A stretch of DNA of 54,923 nucleotides from Paracoccus gahaiensis (GCF_005048225.1 NZ_SUNI01000022.1:1-54923); one strand, 5' to 3'. Positions 29,139 through 38,431 are shown, numbered from the stretch's first letter. The notes: generated by a model not told the origin, from the sequence alone. Program-made: numbers and translations.

Positions 29139-30053
29139 TCACAAACCGACCTCGCCCTGCCGGAGGCCGCGCGGCTTCACGCGGGGCTCGGTCGTGCGGA
29201 TCAGCGAACCGGCGCCATGTTCGGTGAACAGCTCGAGCAGGCAGGCATTGGGCACGCGCCCGTCCAGGATCACCACGGCGCGGACGCCGTCCTTCAGCGC
29301 CTTCAACGCCGTCTCGGTCTTGGGGATCATGCCGCCGGCGATCTGGCCGTCGTCGATCATCGCGCGGACCTGATCGGGATGCAGCTGCGTGACGACCTGT
29401 CCGCTGGCATCCTTGACGCCCGCCACATCGGTCAGGAGCAGCAGGCGGTCGGCCTGCAGCGCGCCCGCGATGGCGCCGGCGGCGGTGTCGCCGTTGACGT
29501 TGAAGGTCTCGTTATCCTCCATCCCGGTGGCCACCGGGGCGATGACCGGGATCATCCCGGCGGTATAGAGGTCGCGGATGATCTGGACGTTCATCTCGAC
29601 CGGGCGGCCGACGAAGCCCAGTTCGGGATCGTCGGCCTCGCAGACCATCATGTCGTCGTCCTTGCCCGAGATGCCGACCGCGCGGCCGCCCGCGTCGTTG
29701 ATGGCCTGGACGATGCGCTTGTTGACGAGGCCGGACAGCACCATCTCGACCACCTCGACGGTCTCCTTGGTGGTCACGCGCTTGCCGCGCACGAAGCGGC
29801 TTTCGATGCCCAGCTTGGCCAGCAGGTCGTTGATCATCGGGCCGCCGCCGTGGCAGACGATCGGGTTCATGCCGACCTGCTTCATCAGCACCACGTCGCG
29901 GGCGAACTCGGCCATCGCCTCGTCGTCGCCCATCGCATTGCCGCCGAACTTGACGACGACGACCGAGCCCGAATAGCGCTGCAGATAGGGCAGCGCCTCG
30001 GAGAGGGTGCGAGCGGTGGCGATCCAGTCCCGGTTCATGTTCTGCGTTCTCAT
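29139..30053 (-). CDS. argB: Acetylglutamate kinase
   Basis: The enzyme phosphorylates N-acetylglutamate in arginine synthesis. Visible motifs are [25 protein letters not shown], and [16 protein letters not shown] chose ATG at 30053 ([10 protein letters not shown], 304 aa); the alternative at 30038 (299 aa) is nearly as good and neither has an ideal ribosome-binding site. A longer in-frame N terminus to 30146 is rejected as it overlaps engB. It is part of the minus-strand run from rpmH. Confidence 0.95.
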   Translation of the reverse strand: MRTQNMNRDWIATARTLSEALPYLQRYSGSVVVVKFGGNAMGDDEAMAEFARDVVLMKQVGMNPIVCHGGGPMINDLLAKLGIESRFVRGKRVTTKETVEVVEMVLSGLVNKRIVQAINDAGGRAVGISGKDDDMMVCEADDPELGFVGRPVEMNVQIIRDLYTAGMIPVIAPVATGMEDNETFNVNGDTAAGAIAGALQADRLLLLTDVAGVKDASGQVVTQLHPDQVRAMIDDGQIAGGMIPKTETALKALKDGVRAVVILDGRVPNACLLELFTEHGAGSLIRTTEPRVKPRGLRQGEVGL

Positions 30054-30057
30054 CCTG

Positions 30058-30080
30058 AAAAGCCCCGTGTTGACGGGGGC
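30058..30080 (-). terminator. Weak terminator between engB and argB
   Basis: On the minus strand GCCCC (with GT) pairs with GGGGC (with AC), followed by TTTT at 30061-30058. The stem is short, so it may only partly terminate before argB. Confidence 0.4.
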
Positions 30081-30102
30081 GACCCTAGGACGGCAGGACG
30101 GA

Positions 30103-30753
30103 TCAGTCCAGCCCGGCGATGATCGTGCGCAGGGTGGCGATGCCATGGCCCTTTTCCGAGCTGGTCACCACCAGTTCGGGATAGGCGGCGGGGTGCTTCT
30201 GCAGGGCCTCGCGGACCTGGTCCAGCACCGGCAGAAGCGCGTTGGGGCCCAGCTTGTCGGTCTTGGTCATCACCACCTGGAAGGGGACAGCAGACCGGTC
30301 CAGCAGCGTCATGATCTCGTGGTCGACATCCTTCACGCCGTGGCGCGAATCGATCAGGCAGAAGGCGCGGCGCAGGGTCTGGCGCCCGGCGAGATAGGAT
30401 TTCAGCAGCGCCTGCCACTTGGCGACGATCGCCAGGGGCGCCTTGGCAAAGCCGTATCCCGGAAGGTCGACCAGATAGGCCTGCTCGCCCAGGGCGAAAT
30501 AGTTGATCTCCTGCGTGCGGCCCGGCGTGTTGGAGGCGCGCGCGATCCCCTTGCGCCCGGTCAGGGCGTTGATCAGGCTGGACTTGCCCACGTTCGAGCG
30601 GCCCGCAAAGCAGACCTCGGGGCGGTTCGGGGGCGGCAACCCGTCCATGTGGACGACGCCCTTCACAAAATCGACCGGGCCCGCGAAGAGCAGGCGCGCG
30701 GCCTCGGCGGCCTCGGGATCGGGATCGGGGGCGGTGGGGAAGGCGACTTTCAT
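30103..30753 (-). CDS. engB: Ribosome-biogenesis GTPase EngB (YsxC/YihA)
   Basis: A 216-residue GTPase starting [18 protein letters not shown]1 GRSNVGKSS is at 51-59, G3 DLPG at 96-99, G4 TKTD at 163-166. It is needed for late 50S assembly. It overlaps the MOSC gene by 4 bp. The link to yidC and rnpA is common in alphaproteobacteria. Confidence 0.96.
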   Translation of the reverse strand: MKVAFPTAPDPDPEAAEAARLLFAGPVDFVKGVVHMDGLPPPNRPEVCFAGRSNVGKSSLINALTGRKGIARASNTPGRTQEINYFALGEQAYLVDLPGYGFAKAPLAIVAKWQALLKSYLAGRQTLRRAFCLIDSRHGVKDVDHEIMTLLDRSAVPFQVVMTKTDKLGPNALLPVLDQVREALQKHPAAYPELVVTSSEKGHGIATLRTIIAGLD

Positions 30754-31511
30754 GCGGAGACCTGATCCTGAAGGCGGAGCGGGCCGCCGGTGACGACCTC
30801 GGCGAAGACGCCGAAATCCGTGTGGCCGTAAAGGCGGTCCAGCGTGGCGACCATGTCGATGTCGGGCTGGCCGGTATCGGTATTCGCGCTGGTGGCGTCG
30901 CAGCGCCCGACATGGGCGGCGATGCGAAATTCGACCGCGCCGATGCGGAGGGACTGGCCGATCAGGTCGCGTTCGGCGAAGGGGGCCCAGCCCTCGACCC
31001 ACAGATTGCCGCGCCAGCGATGCGTGCCGAAGGACTGCCCGGTGCGGCTTTCCAGATCGCGCAGGCTGGCCAACGAGAGGATCGAGATCCACGGCCATTT
31101 CTGGTCGGTCCAGATCGCCGCTCCGCGCACCAGACGCGAGGGTGCGGGCGCGCCTTGGGGCCAGAGCGGGCGCAGCCAGTCGATCAGGCGCGCGCCCTCG
31201 GTGGCGGGATCCAGGTCAAGGCTGCCGTGGCGGGGATGGGACAGGGTCAGCCGCCCCTCGGACCAGCCGCCGGTGACGGCCTGCAGATCCGCCGAGACGA
31301 CGCCGCGCAGGAAGCAGGACTTGGGAAGCCAGCGATCCGGCTGCCCGTCGGTCTGATGGCTCAGGGCGTGGCGTTCGCCCGCCTCGGTCAGGACCGCCCA
31401 TTCGCGGTCGCCGGGCAGGCGGCGGGCCGCCTGCAGGGTCACCTCGTCCAGCCCCTCTCCGCCGACCGACTTGATCGGATGGCGGCGGATCAGGGCCAGA
31501 TGCGCCGTCAC
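30750..31511 (-). CDS. MOSC-domain protein
   Basis: A 253-residue protein. The N-terminal beta-barrel part starts LIRRHPIKSVGGE, and the MOSC core includes RWRGNLWVEGWAPFAE and HVGRCDATSANTDTGQ with the conserved Cys. MOSC proteins are linked to molybdenum-cofactor sulfur chemistry and N-hydroxylated substrates; the role here is unknown. It is coupled to yidC and engB by 4-bp overlaps. Confidence 0.9.
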   Translation of the reverse strand: MTAHLALIRRHPIKSVGGEGLDEVTLQAARRLPGDREWAVLTEAGERHALSHQTDGQPDRWLPKSCFLRGVVSADLQAVTGGWSEGRLTLSHPRHGSLDLDPATEGARLIDWLRPLWPQGAPAPSRLVRGAAIWTDQKWPWISILSLASLRDLESRTGQSFGTHRWRGNLWVEGWAPFAERDLIGQSLRIGAVEFRIAAHVGRCDATSANTDTGQPDIDMVATLDRLYGHTDFGVFAEVVTGGPLRLQDQVSA

Positions 31512-33376
31512 TTTCCCTTGCCCTTGTCGCCGGGCTTGGCCTGCGCCACGCGCTTGCGTGTCGGGATCGAGGACTTGACGTTGCCCAGAAGATCGGGCCG
31601 CGCGCCGTGCATGGTCATGATCGTGTATTGCTGCAGGATCGTGATCACGTTGTTAGTGATCCAGTACAGCACCAGGCCCGAGGCGAAGCCGCCCAGCATG
31701 AACATGAAGATCCACGGCATCCAGGCAAAGATCATCTTCTGCGCCGGATCGGTGGGCGCGGGGTTCAGCCGCTGCTGCAGCCACATGCTGATGCCAAGCG
31801 CGATGGCCAGCGCGGGCAGGGTCAGCGAATGCAGGAGCGTCCCCTGCGCCGGCACGCCATAGGGCAGCAGCCCGTAGAGGTTCAGCAGGCTGGAGGGATC
31901 GGGGGCGGAGAGATCCTGGATCCAGCCCAGCCAAGGCGCATGCCGCAGTTCGATCGTGACGAAGATCACCTTGTAGAGCGAGAAGAAGATCGGGATCTGC
32001 AGCAGGATCGGCAGGCAACCCGCGGCGGGGTTCACCTTCTCGCGCTTGTACAGCTCCATCACTTCCTTCTGGAACTTCATGCGGTCATCGCCGGTGCGGG
32101 TCTTGATCTCCTCCATCTGCGGCTGCAATTCCTTCATCTTCGCCATCGAGATGTAGGATTTGCGGGCCAGCGGGAAGACCAGCGTCTTCAGCACGAAGGT
32201 CAGCGCGATGATCGCCCAGCCCATGTTGCCGATATAGCTGTTAAGGAAATGCAGCAGCTGGAAGATCGGCTTGGTCAGGAAGTAGAACCAGCCCCAGTCA
32301 ATTGAATCGACGAAACCCTCGATGCCCGGGGTGGCCTCGTAGTCGCGCAGGACCTCCCACACCTTGGCACCGGCAAACAGGTAGCTGTCGGCGGACAGCG
32401 AGGTGCCGGGCTGGACGGTCTGCATCGGGAACCGGGCTTCGGTCTGATAGATGTCGGCCCCGTCGACATATTTCACGACGGCGGTGAAGGCCTGCCCCGG
32501 CGCGGGCGCCAGCGAGGTCATCCAGTACTTGTCGGTAAAGCCGATCCAGCCATTGCCGCCGATCTCATAGACATCGGCCCGGCCCTCGCGTGCGATCGGG
32601 TCCAGCTCGGTCATGGCATCGTATTTGGTCTCGATCAGGGTGCCGTCATGCATCCCGACCACGCCTTCATGCAGGATGAAGAAGTTCTCGGTCTGCGGGC
32701 GTCCGTGCCGGGCAATCAGACCATAGGGCGCGGCGGCGAAGGCGGCATCGCCGTTGTTTTCCAGGCTCTGCGAGACACTGAACAGATAGTTTTCATCCAA
32801 GGCGAAGCTGCGGCGGAAGATCTGCCCCGCCCCGTTGTCCCAAGCCAGCGTGACCGGCTGGCCGGGTGCCAGGACATCGCCCGATTCCTGGGTCCAGACC
32901 GTGGCCGGATTGGGCACCAGGGCGGCATCGACGCCCGGCCCGGGGGTCCAGCCATAGACGGCGTAATAGGGCTGGGTCACGTTGATGTTGACGCGGTCAT
33001 CCGCCGTGGCGGACGAGGGCGACAGCAGGCGCACGTCGGGCGCGCCGTCGTCCTGGGTCTCGTCATAGCGGGTCAGCAGCAGGTCGTCGATGCGCCCGCC
33101 GGCCAGCGAGATCGACCCTGCCAGCGCCGGCGACTGGATCGCCACGCGCCCGGCCGGTTCCGCCGTCTCGGGCACGGCGGCCAGATCGGCGGGGGCCGCC
33201 GTCGTGGCGCCGGGCACGGAGGGAGCCAGCGGCTGGTCGCCGACGCTCTGCTCGGCCAAGGGAACGCCCGAGGGCTGGTCGGAGACCGGCTCGGGGGCGA
33301 AGACCGTATACCAGACCAGGATCACCAGAAACGACAGGACCGTCGCCAGGATCAGATTGCGGTTGTTGTCTTCCAT
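31508..33376 (-). CDS. yidC: Membrane protein insertase YidC
   Basis: A 622-residue protein with an N-terminal transmembrane anchor (residues about 7-26), a large periplasmic beta-sandwich domain (about 60-370) and the conserved five-helix insertase core, including NPAAGCLPILLQIPIFFSLYK. The tail is basic (PTRKRVAQAKPGDKGKGK). YidC inserts membrane proteins with and without Sec. A candidate promoter lies at 33410-33438. Confidence 0.97.
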   Translation of the reverse strand: MEDNNRNLILATVLSFLVILVWYTVFAPEPVSDQPSGVPLAEQSVGDQPLAPSVPGATTAAPADLAAVPETAEPAGRVAIQSPALAGSISLAGGRIDDLLLTRYDETQDDGAPDVRLLSPSSATADDRVNINVTQPYYAVYGWTPGPGVDAALVPNPATVWTQESGDVLAPGQPVTLAWDNGAGQIFRRSFALDENYLFSVSQSLENNGDAAFAAAPYGLIARHGRPQTENFFILHEGVVGMHDGTLIETKYDAMTELDPIAREGRADVYEIGGNGWIGFTDKYWMTSLAPAPGQAFTAVVKYVDGADIYQTEARFPMQTVQPGTSLSADSYLFAGAKVWEVLRDYEATPGIEGFVDSIDWGWFYFLTKPIFQLLHFLNSYIGNMGWAIIALTFVLKTLVFPLARKSYISMAKMKELQPQMEEIKTRTGDDRMKFQKEVMELYKREKVNPAAGCLPILLQIPIFFSLYKVIFVTIELRHAPWLGWIQDLSAPDPSSLLNLYGLLPYGVPAQGTLLHSLTLPALAIALGISMWLQQRLNPAPTDPAQKMIFAWMPWIFMFMLGGFASGLVLYWITNNVITILQQYTIMTMHGARPDLLGNVKSSIPTRKRVAQAKPGDKGKGK

Positions 33377-33409
33377 TCGGTCACCACTGTCATCGCGTCA
33401 GTCGGGCCG

Positions 33410-33438
33410 GTTCAACAGAACGCACCCCTAAAGGTCAA
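33410..33438 (-). promoter_or_regulatory. Possible promoter for yidC
   Basis: On the minus strand TTGACC (33433-33438) is followed, after 17 nt, by TTGAAC (33410-33415). The -35 box is good, the -10 box poor. Confidence 0.3.
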
Positions 33439-33553
33439 GCGCATTTGCCATTCGGGGCAGGATTGCAAGGGAATTCGCGCAAGGACGGGGGCAGGGCGCC
33501 CCGGGCAGGGACCGGGATGACGTGGCGGCAGGAAGGCGGGCAGGGCCGCGCCC

Positions 33554-34849
33554 CTAGCCTCGCCAGGCGATGGTCGGCAGGTCGGCGGCGGCCTGCCGGT
33601 GGCGGGCCAGGAAGGCGCAGCTGTCACTGAGCGGCATCGGGCGTTCGATGGCATAGCCCTGCAGCTCGTCGCAGCCCATCTGCGACAGGAAGGCGAATTC
33701 CTCGCGCGTCTCGACCCCTTCGGCCAGGACCGACAGGCCAAGCCGCTCGGCCAAGGCAAGGATGGCCAGGATCATGCGCTGCTGTCCCTCGTCCAGATCG
33801 CAGCCTGTCACGAAGCTGCGGTCGATCTTGATGCGGTTGATGCCGAACTGGCGGATCGCATCCAGGCTGGCATAGCCCGTGCCGAAATCGTCCAGATCGA
33901 TCCGGCAACCGGCGCGGGCCAGGCGGCGCAGATTGTCGCGGGTCTCGGCATTGGAGGTCATCGGCCCCACGCTTTCCAGCACCTCGACCACCAGGCGGCT
34001 TGGCGGGATGTCGTGCCGGTCCATCTCCCACAGAAGGCAGTCGGCGAAGCCGCGGTCGGACAGCTCGCAATTCGAGATGTTGATCGAGACGGTGGGCACC
34101 TGGAACCCGGCCTCGTCCCAGCAGCGCAGCGCGGACAGGGCCTGGGCCAGCATGAACAGCGCGAGGGTATTGTGATCGGCGGGGGTCATCTGCGCCAGGA
34201 AGGCGCCCGGCGTCAGCAGGCCATGCACCGGATGATGCCAGCGTGCCAAGGCCTCGAACCCCGAGATGTCGCCGGAATTGCAGCAGATCTGCGGCTGGAA
34301 CCAGGCGACCATCTGCCCGGCCACGATCGCGTCGCTGACCGTCGAGGGCAGGCGCGGCCCGCAGAGCTGCGGGTCGTGGGAATAGAGCGACAGCCGCCCC
34401 AGATCGGCCTCGGCCACCATCTGCATGCGCTGGCGGGCATTCTCCATCATGGCGGCGACCGGGGGCAGGTCGGGGGCATCGGCATGGATCAGCACGCCGG
34501 TCATCACCGGGGTCACCTGCTGGCCGGCCAGCGAGACCGGCCCCTGTCCCTGCAGCAGCAGGCGCCGGGCGACCGCGGCGGCATCGCGCAGCGTGCGATT
34601 GTGCAGCAGCACCGAGAAATGCCCCGGCGCCGCCAGCTGCACCGGATCGTAGGGCCGCACGGCCTGGCCCAGGGTCTGGGTCAAATGCTCCAGCAGGTGC
34701 TGCATGGCCAGGCGGTCCAGAAAGCTGCCCAGGGTCCGGGTGTTTTCCAGCCGCAGCAGCAGCAGGCTGCGCGACACGTCGCGGGCCTGATCCGACTGGC
34801 CCAGAAGGCTGCGAAGGGGCGAGAACAGGCGGGTTACGTTCATCGACAT
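33554..34849 (-). CDS. EAL-domain c-di-GMP phosphodiesterase
   Basis: A 431-residue protein. The C-terminal EAL domain (about 165-425) keeps the residues needed for catalysis: E199 in FEALARW, N258 in SINISN, E289, D320-D321 in DLDDFGTGYASL, K341, E377 in AEGVET and Q397. The N-terminal part (about 25-160) looks like a degenerate GGDEF-type fold without a GGDEF motif. It should hydrolyse c-di-GMP. It has no membrane segment. It sits between ttcA and yidC. Confidence 0.9.
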   Translation of the reverse strand: MSMNVTRLFSPLRSLLGQSDQARDVSRSLLLLRLENTRTLGSFLDRLAMQHLLEHLTQTLGQAVRPYDPVQLAAPGHFSVLLHNRTLRDAAAVARRLLLQGQGPVSLAGQQVTPVMTGVLIHADAPDLPPVAAMMENARQRMQMVAEADLGRLSLYSHDPQLCGPRLPSTVSDAIVAGQMVAWFQPQICCNSGDISGFEALARWHHPVHGLLTPGAFLAQMTPADHNTLALFMLAQALSALRCWDEAGFQVPTVSINISNCELSDRGFADCLLWEMDRHDIPPSRLVVEVLESVGPMTSNAETRDNLRRLARAGCRIDLDDFGTGYASLDAIRQFGINRIKIDRSFVTGCDLDEGQQRMILAILALAERLGLSVLAEGVETREEFAFLSQMGCDELQGYAIERPMPLSDSCAFLARHRQAAADLPTIAWRG

Positions 34850-34907
34850 GCCGGACCTTTCACGGAATCACCGGCATCAGAATTAGGGCAAATGTCTTGT
34901 CGGTGTG

Positions 34908-35795
34908 TTAATGGCCGGGCTTGGGATCGCCGAGGACGGGCACCGCCCCCGCGATCCCGGTCGGTTCTGGCGCCAGAAGTCCTGAAAAATTGAACAGTTC
35001 ACGATCCAGCAGATGCGAGGGGCGCACGTTCATCAGCGCCCGGAAGATCACCTGCCGCCGCCCCGGGCTGCGCGTTTCCCATTCGTCCAGCATCCGCTTG
35101 ACCTGCACGCGCTGCAGCCCGTCCTGACTGCCGCACAGATCGCAGGGGATGATCGGATAGGCCATGGCCCGGGCAAAGCGGTCGCAATCGGCCTCGGCCA
35201 CATAGGCCAGCGGGCGCAGCAGGGTCAGGTCGCCCTCTTCGTTCAGCAGCTTGGGCGGCATGGTGGCCAGCCGTCCGCCGTGGAACAGGTTCATGAAGAA
35301 GGTTTCCAGCATGTCGTCGCGATGATGGCCCAGCACCACGGCCGAGCAGCCCTCCTCGCGGGCGATGCGATAGAGGTTCCCGCGCCGCAGCCGCGAGCAG
35401 AGCGCGCAATAGGTCCGCCCGGCGGGTACCTTGTCCGTCACGATGGAATAGGTGTCGCGATATTCGATCCGGTGCGGCACGCCGCGTGCCTTGAGGAACT
35501 CGGGCAGCACCGTGGCCGGAAAGTTCGGCTGACCCTGATCCAGGTTGCAGGCCAGCAGGTCCACCGGCAGCAGCCCGCGCCATTGCAGCTCGTGAAGCAC
35601 GGCCAGCAGGGTATAGCTGTCCTTGCCGCCCGACAGGCAGACCAGCCAACGGTCGCCGGGGCGGACCATCGCGAAATCCTCGATCGCGGCGCGGGTCTCT
35701 CGGATCAGGCGCTTGCGCAGCTTGCGGAACTCGGTGCTCTGCGGGGCGCCGGCGAACAGCGGATGGATCTCGGTCGTGTCAGCGTCGTCCAGCAT
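34908..35795 (-). CDS. ttcA: tRNA 2-thiocytidine synthetase TtcA
   Basis: A 295-residue protein. The PP-loop SGGKDS is at 55-60, the Fe-S ligating pairs at C130/C133 (CALC) and C218/C221 (CDLC). TtcA thiolates cytidine 32 of certain tRNAs. The start [13 protein letters not shown] at 35795 lies 17 bp inside yidD; the longer in-frame N terminus is antisense-free but overlaps yidD and is rejected. Confidence 0.95.
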   Translation of the reverse strand: MLDDADTTEIHPLFAGAPQSTEFRKLRKRLIRETRAAIEDFAMVRPGDRWLVCLSGGKDSYTLLAVLHELQWRGLLPVDLLACNLDQGQPNFPATVLPEFLKARGVPHRIEYRDTYSIVTDKVPAGRTYCALCSRLRRGNLYRIAREEGCSAVVLGHHRDDMLETFFMNLFHGGRLATMPPKLLNEEGDLTLLRPLAYVAEADCDRFARAMAYPIIPCDLCGSQDGLQRVQVKRMLDEWETRSPGRRQVIFRALMNVRPSHLLDRELFNFSGLLAPEPTGIAGAVPVLGDPKPGH

Positions 35796-36042
35796 CGCGG
35801 GCCCTTTCGTGATCGGGATCGGCGCCGGGCACCGGGTCATAGCCATGCCCGCCCCAGGGGTGGCAGCGCCCGATCCGCCGCAGCGCCAGCCAGCCGCCGC
35901 GCAGGGCCCCATGTCGGGCCAGCGCGTCCAGCGCATAGGCCGAGCAGGTGGGCTGGAACCGGCAGCCATGCCCGACCCAGGGCGAGGCGACCAGACGATA
36001 GCCGCGCACCGGCAGGGCCAGAAGGCGCGCCAGCGGGCTCAT
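35779..36042 (-). CDS. yidD: Membrane-protein insertion efficiency factor YidD
   Basis: An 87-residue protein starting [20 protein letters not shown]. The signature [15 protein letters not shown] is intact, as is [12 protein letters not shown]. It is a small amphipathic partner of YidC insertion. It starts inside the last codons of rnpA (ATGA overlap at 36039-36042) and its 3' end overlaps the ttcA start. Confidence 0.94.
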   Translation of the reverse strand: MSPLARLLALPVRGYRLVASPWVGHGCRFQPTCSAYALDALARHGALRGGWLALRRIGRCHPWGGHGYDPVPGADPDHERARDAGRR

Positions 36043-36407
36043 CGGTGGATCTTGTCCATCGCGCGGGCGAAATCCGCGCGCAATTCGGCGAAATCGCGGG
36101 CGATGGTGGCCTCGGGGCGACCGACGAGGACGTAATCCCATCCGGGCAGGCCATGCCCTGGCAGGCCAAGCCGCGCCACCTCGCGCAGGCGGCGCTTGGC
36201 GCGGTTGCGCGCGACGGCATTGCCGATCTTCTTGGAGCAGGTGAAGCCGATCCGCGCGGGCCCGTCATCCTCGCGGCGCCGGGCCTGCAGCAGGAACCCG
36301 GGCATTCCCTGACGCCGGGCGCGGGCCGCCGCGAGAAACTCGGCGCGCTGGCGCAGGACGGGCGGCATCGGGAAGCGGTCGGGGCCGGACATGCGACATG
36401 CCGCCAT
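36039..36407 (-). CDS. rnpA: Ribonuclease P protein component
   Basis: The basic protein partner of RNase P, which trims tRNA 5' ends. The RNR-type signature is IGNAVARNRAKRRLREVAR, with upstream FTCSKK. The start is uncertain: ATG at 36407 (122 aa) follows CAGGGATGATGGC; 36392 (117 aa) and 36368 (109 aa, MPPVLRQRAEF, the most family-like N terminus) are alternatives. The first two lie in or at the edge of a perfect 27-bp inverted repeat. Confidence 0.93.
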   Translation of the reverse strand: MAACRMSGPDRFPMPPVLRQRAEFLAAARARRQGMPGFLLQARRREDDGPARIGFTCSKKIGNAVARNRAKRRLREVARLGLPGHGLPGWDYVLVGRPEATIARDFAELRADFARAMDKIHR

Positions 36408-36461
36408 GCCATCATCCCTGGACTGAGTGTCATCGGGATGATGGCATGGCGGCATGTCGCA
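36392..36461. repeat. Perfect 27-bp inverted repeat over the rnpA start region
   Basis: Positions 36392-36418 and 36435-36461 are exact reverse complements, separated by 16 nt. On the rnpA transcript it forms a 27-bp stem whose 3' arm contains the probable ribosome-binding site and the two upstream start codons. It lies between rpmH and rnpA. No U-tract follows. Confidence 0.95.
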
Positions 36462-36506
36462 AGCCTTCGATAAGGCGGCCGTGGCCACCGACCGGATCCG
36501 GAAGGA

Positions 36507-36641
36507 TCAGGCCGACAGACGCTTGCGGCCCTTGGCGCGGCGGGCGTTCAGAACGCGGCGGCCGCCCTTGGTGGCCATGCGCGCGCGAAAGCCGTGGCGG
36601 CGCGCACGAACGAGGTTCGACGGTTGGAAGGTGCGCTTCAT
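36507..36641 (-). CDS. rpmH: 50S ribosomal protein L34
   Basis: A 44-residue basic protein starting [20 protein letters not shown], the complete L34. The start is the family one; an in-frame ATG at 36713 is rejected. It follows a strong promoter and leads the run rpmH-rnpA-yidD-ttcA. Confidence 0.97.
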   Translation of the reverse strand: MKRTFQPSNLVRARRHGFRARMATKGGRRVLNARRAKGRKRLSA

Positions 36642-36737
36642 GGTCAGTCTCCGGGTCGGTTCTTGCGGGGGGCACCAGAACAGGGCAGGTTGCACGCAAC
36701 TGCCCTGCGCCACGGCGCCGGTTGTTTCGAAGCCCGC

Positions 36738-36766
36738 TGATTAGGGCCAATGACGGCCCACGTCAA
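36738..36766 (-). promoter_or_regulatory. Promoter for rpmH-rnpA
   Basis: On the minus strand TTGACG (36761-36766) and TAATCA (36738-36743) are separated by 17 nt, near the sigma-70 consensus. The leader to the rpmH start is about 90 nt. Confidence 0.65.
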
Positions 36767-36845
36767 CCGCCGAAACCCGAAAACGCTGTCCGGGGCGTGC
36801 AGGGAACCCCCTCGCAATCACATTCGTTTGATGTGACATCCCGCA

Positions 36846-38303
36846 ATGGCGCGGCTGACAAGTGCCCTCCGCCCCGACATAACCCCGGACAAGATGCGAC
36901 CGAACACGATCTCTGGCCGATTCGCTGCACTGACGACCATGTTCGTCCTTCTGGCGGAACTGTTCATTCTGCTGCCCTCGCTGGCCGGATTCCGGCTGGA
37001 TTACCTGGAAAGCCGCCTGGAGCGCGCGCAGATCGCCAGCCTCGCGCTGCTGGCGACGGACGAGTCGATCGCGCTGGATCTGGAATCCGAGCTGCTGCAG
37101 ACCGCAGGCGTCTTCAACGTCGTGCTGCGGCGCGACGATGTCCGCCAGCTGGTCCTGTCCTCGCGCATCCCCGGGCCCATCGCCGCGACCTACGATCTGC
37201 GGACCGAGGGCGTGCTGCAGACCATCGACGATTCGCTGGCCGCCCTGGCCGACCGGCAGAACCAGGTGATCCGGGTGATCGGCGCCCCGGTCAACCAGGC
37301 CGGACAGCTGATCGAGATCACCATGGAGACCGCGCCGCTGCGTCTGGCGATGATCGATTACGGGCTGCGGCTGCTGGCCGTGTCGGCGGCGTTTTCGATC
37401 CTGACCGCCGTCCTGCTGTTCCTGGCGGCGCAGCGGCTGATTCTGGTGCCGATCCGGCGGGTGATCAGCCACATGTCCGCCTATGCCAGCGCGCCCGAGG
37501 ACGGGCGCCACATCATCATCCCCGATGCCCGGCTGGCCGAGCTGCGCGAGGCGGAATCGGCGCTGCAATCCATGCAGCAGACCGTGACCTCGTCGCTGAA
37601 GCAGAAGGAGCGCATGGCCCAGCTGGGTCAGGCGGTGGCCAAGATCAGCCACGATCTGCGCAACATCCTGACCACGGCCCAGATCTTCGCCGACCGTCTG
37701 GAGGACAGCGCCGATCCCGCCGTGCGCCGTGCCGCGCCCAAGCTGGTCAAGTCGATCACCCGTGCCGTGAACCTCTGCGAGACGACCCTGGCCTTCGGCA
37801 AGGCCGAGGAACCGGCGCCGACGCTGTCGCGCTTCAATCTGGCGCAGCTGGCCGCCGAGGTGATCGAGGCCGAGGCGCTGGCCGGCGAGACGGCCGGCCA
37901 TGTCGAGTTCCTGGCCGACATCCCGCCCAGCCTGACCATCCGTGCCGACCGCGACCAGCTGTACCGGGTGCTGGCCAACCTGTCGCGCAATGCCCGTCAG
38001 GCGATCGAGGCCACGGGCCAGCCCGGCACGATCGAGATCGGCGCCGGCGAGAGCGAGACCGACTGGTGGATCAAGGTCTGCGACAGCGGCCCGGGCCTGC
38101 CCGACCGCGCCCGCGAATACCTGTTCAAGCCCTTCACCGGCAGCACCCGGCGGGGCGGCACGGGCCTGGGCCTGACCATCGCCGACGATCTGATACGCGG
38201 CCATGGCGGCCGCCTGAACCTGCTGCGCAGCGACAACGAGGGCAGCCAGTTCTGCATCCACATTCCGCGCGGCCTGGCCGTGGGCGCCGAGGCCACGCGC
38301 TGA
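36846..38303 (+). CDS. Sensor histidine kinase
   Basis: A 485-residue membrane kinase. Two transmembrane segments (about 26-48 and 174-198) flank a periplasmic domain, followed by a HAMP-like linker. The H-box KISHDLRNIL has the phospho-acceptor H269; the N-box is NLSRNARQAIE (N382), G1 DSGPG at 413-417 and G2 GGTGLGL at 437-443. An in-frame ATG at 36894 is an alternative start. No response-regulator gene lies nearby, so its partner and signal are unknown. Confidence 0.88.
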   Translation: MARLTSALRPDITPDKMRPNTISGRFAALTTMFVLLAELFILLPSLAGFRLDYLESRLERAQIASLALLATDESIALDLESELLQTAGVFNVVLRRDDVRQLVLSSRIPGPIAATYDLRTEGVLQTIDDSLAALADRQNQVIRVIGAPVNQAGQLIEITMETAPLRLAMIDYGLRLLAVSAAFSILTAVLLFLAAQRLILVPIRRVISHMSAYASAPEDGRHIIIPDARLAELREAESALQSMQQTVTSSLKQKERMAQLGQAVAKISHDLRNILTTAQIFADRLEDSADPAVRRAAPKLVKSITRAVNLCETTLAFGKAEEPAPTLSRFNLAQLAAEVIEAEALAGETAGHVEFLADIPPSLTIRADRDQLYRVLANLSRNARQAIEATGQPGTIEIGAGESETDWWIKVCDSGPGLPDRAREYLFKPFTGSTRRGGTGLGLTIADDLIRGHGGRLNLLRSDNEGSQFCIHIPRGLAVGAEATR

Positions 38304-38358
38304 GCGGGGCGGGACGGGGGCCGTCTGCAGGGCTCGCGACCGTCGGGCCCGGACTGTC

Positions 38359-38378
38359 AAAAAGACTTCATCTTTTTT
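38359..38378 (+). terminator. Possible terminator after the sensor kinase
   Basis: AAAAAGA (38359-38365) pairs with TCTTTTT (38371-38377) around CTTCA, ending in a T-run. The stem is all weak pairs except one, so the call is tentative. It lies between the kinase and the tRNA promoter. Confidence 0.3.
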
Positions 38379-38390
38379 GCCCTTTGGCCC

Positions 38391-38419
38391 TTGCATCCCC
38401 CCGGACCTCCCGTTAATTC
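38391..38419 (+). promoter_or_regulatory. Candidate promoter for tRNA-Arg
   Basis: TTGCAT (38391-38396), a 17-nt spacer, and TAATTC (38414-38419) lie 12 bp before the tRNA 5' end. Confidence 0.5.
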
Positions 38420-38431
38420 CACCCTCATGTT

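Noticed and set aside
30054..30146. N-terminal extension of argB
   Set aside because: It overlaps the end of engB and gives residues unlike acetylglutamate kinases.
36392..36461. Insertion sequence or MITE at the rnpA inverted repeat
   Set aside because: No flanking target duplication and no transposase remnant are visible; the unit is only the two arms and a short loop.
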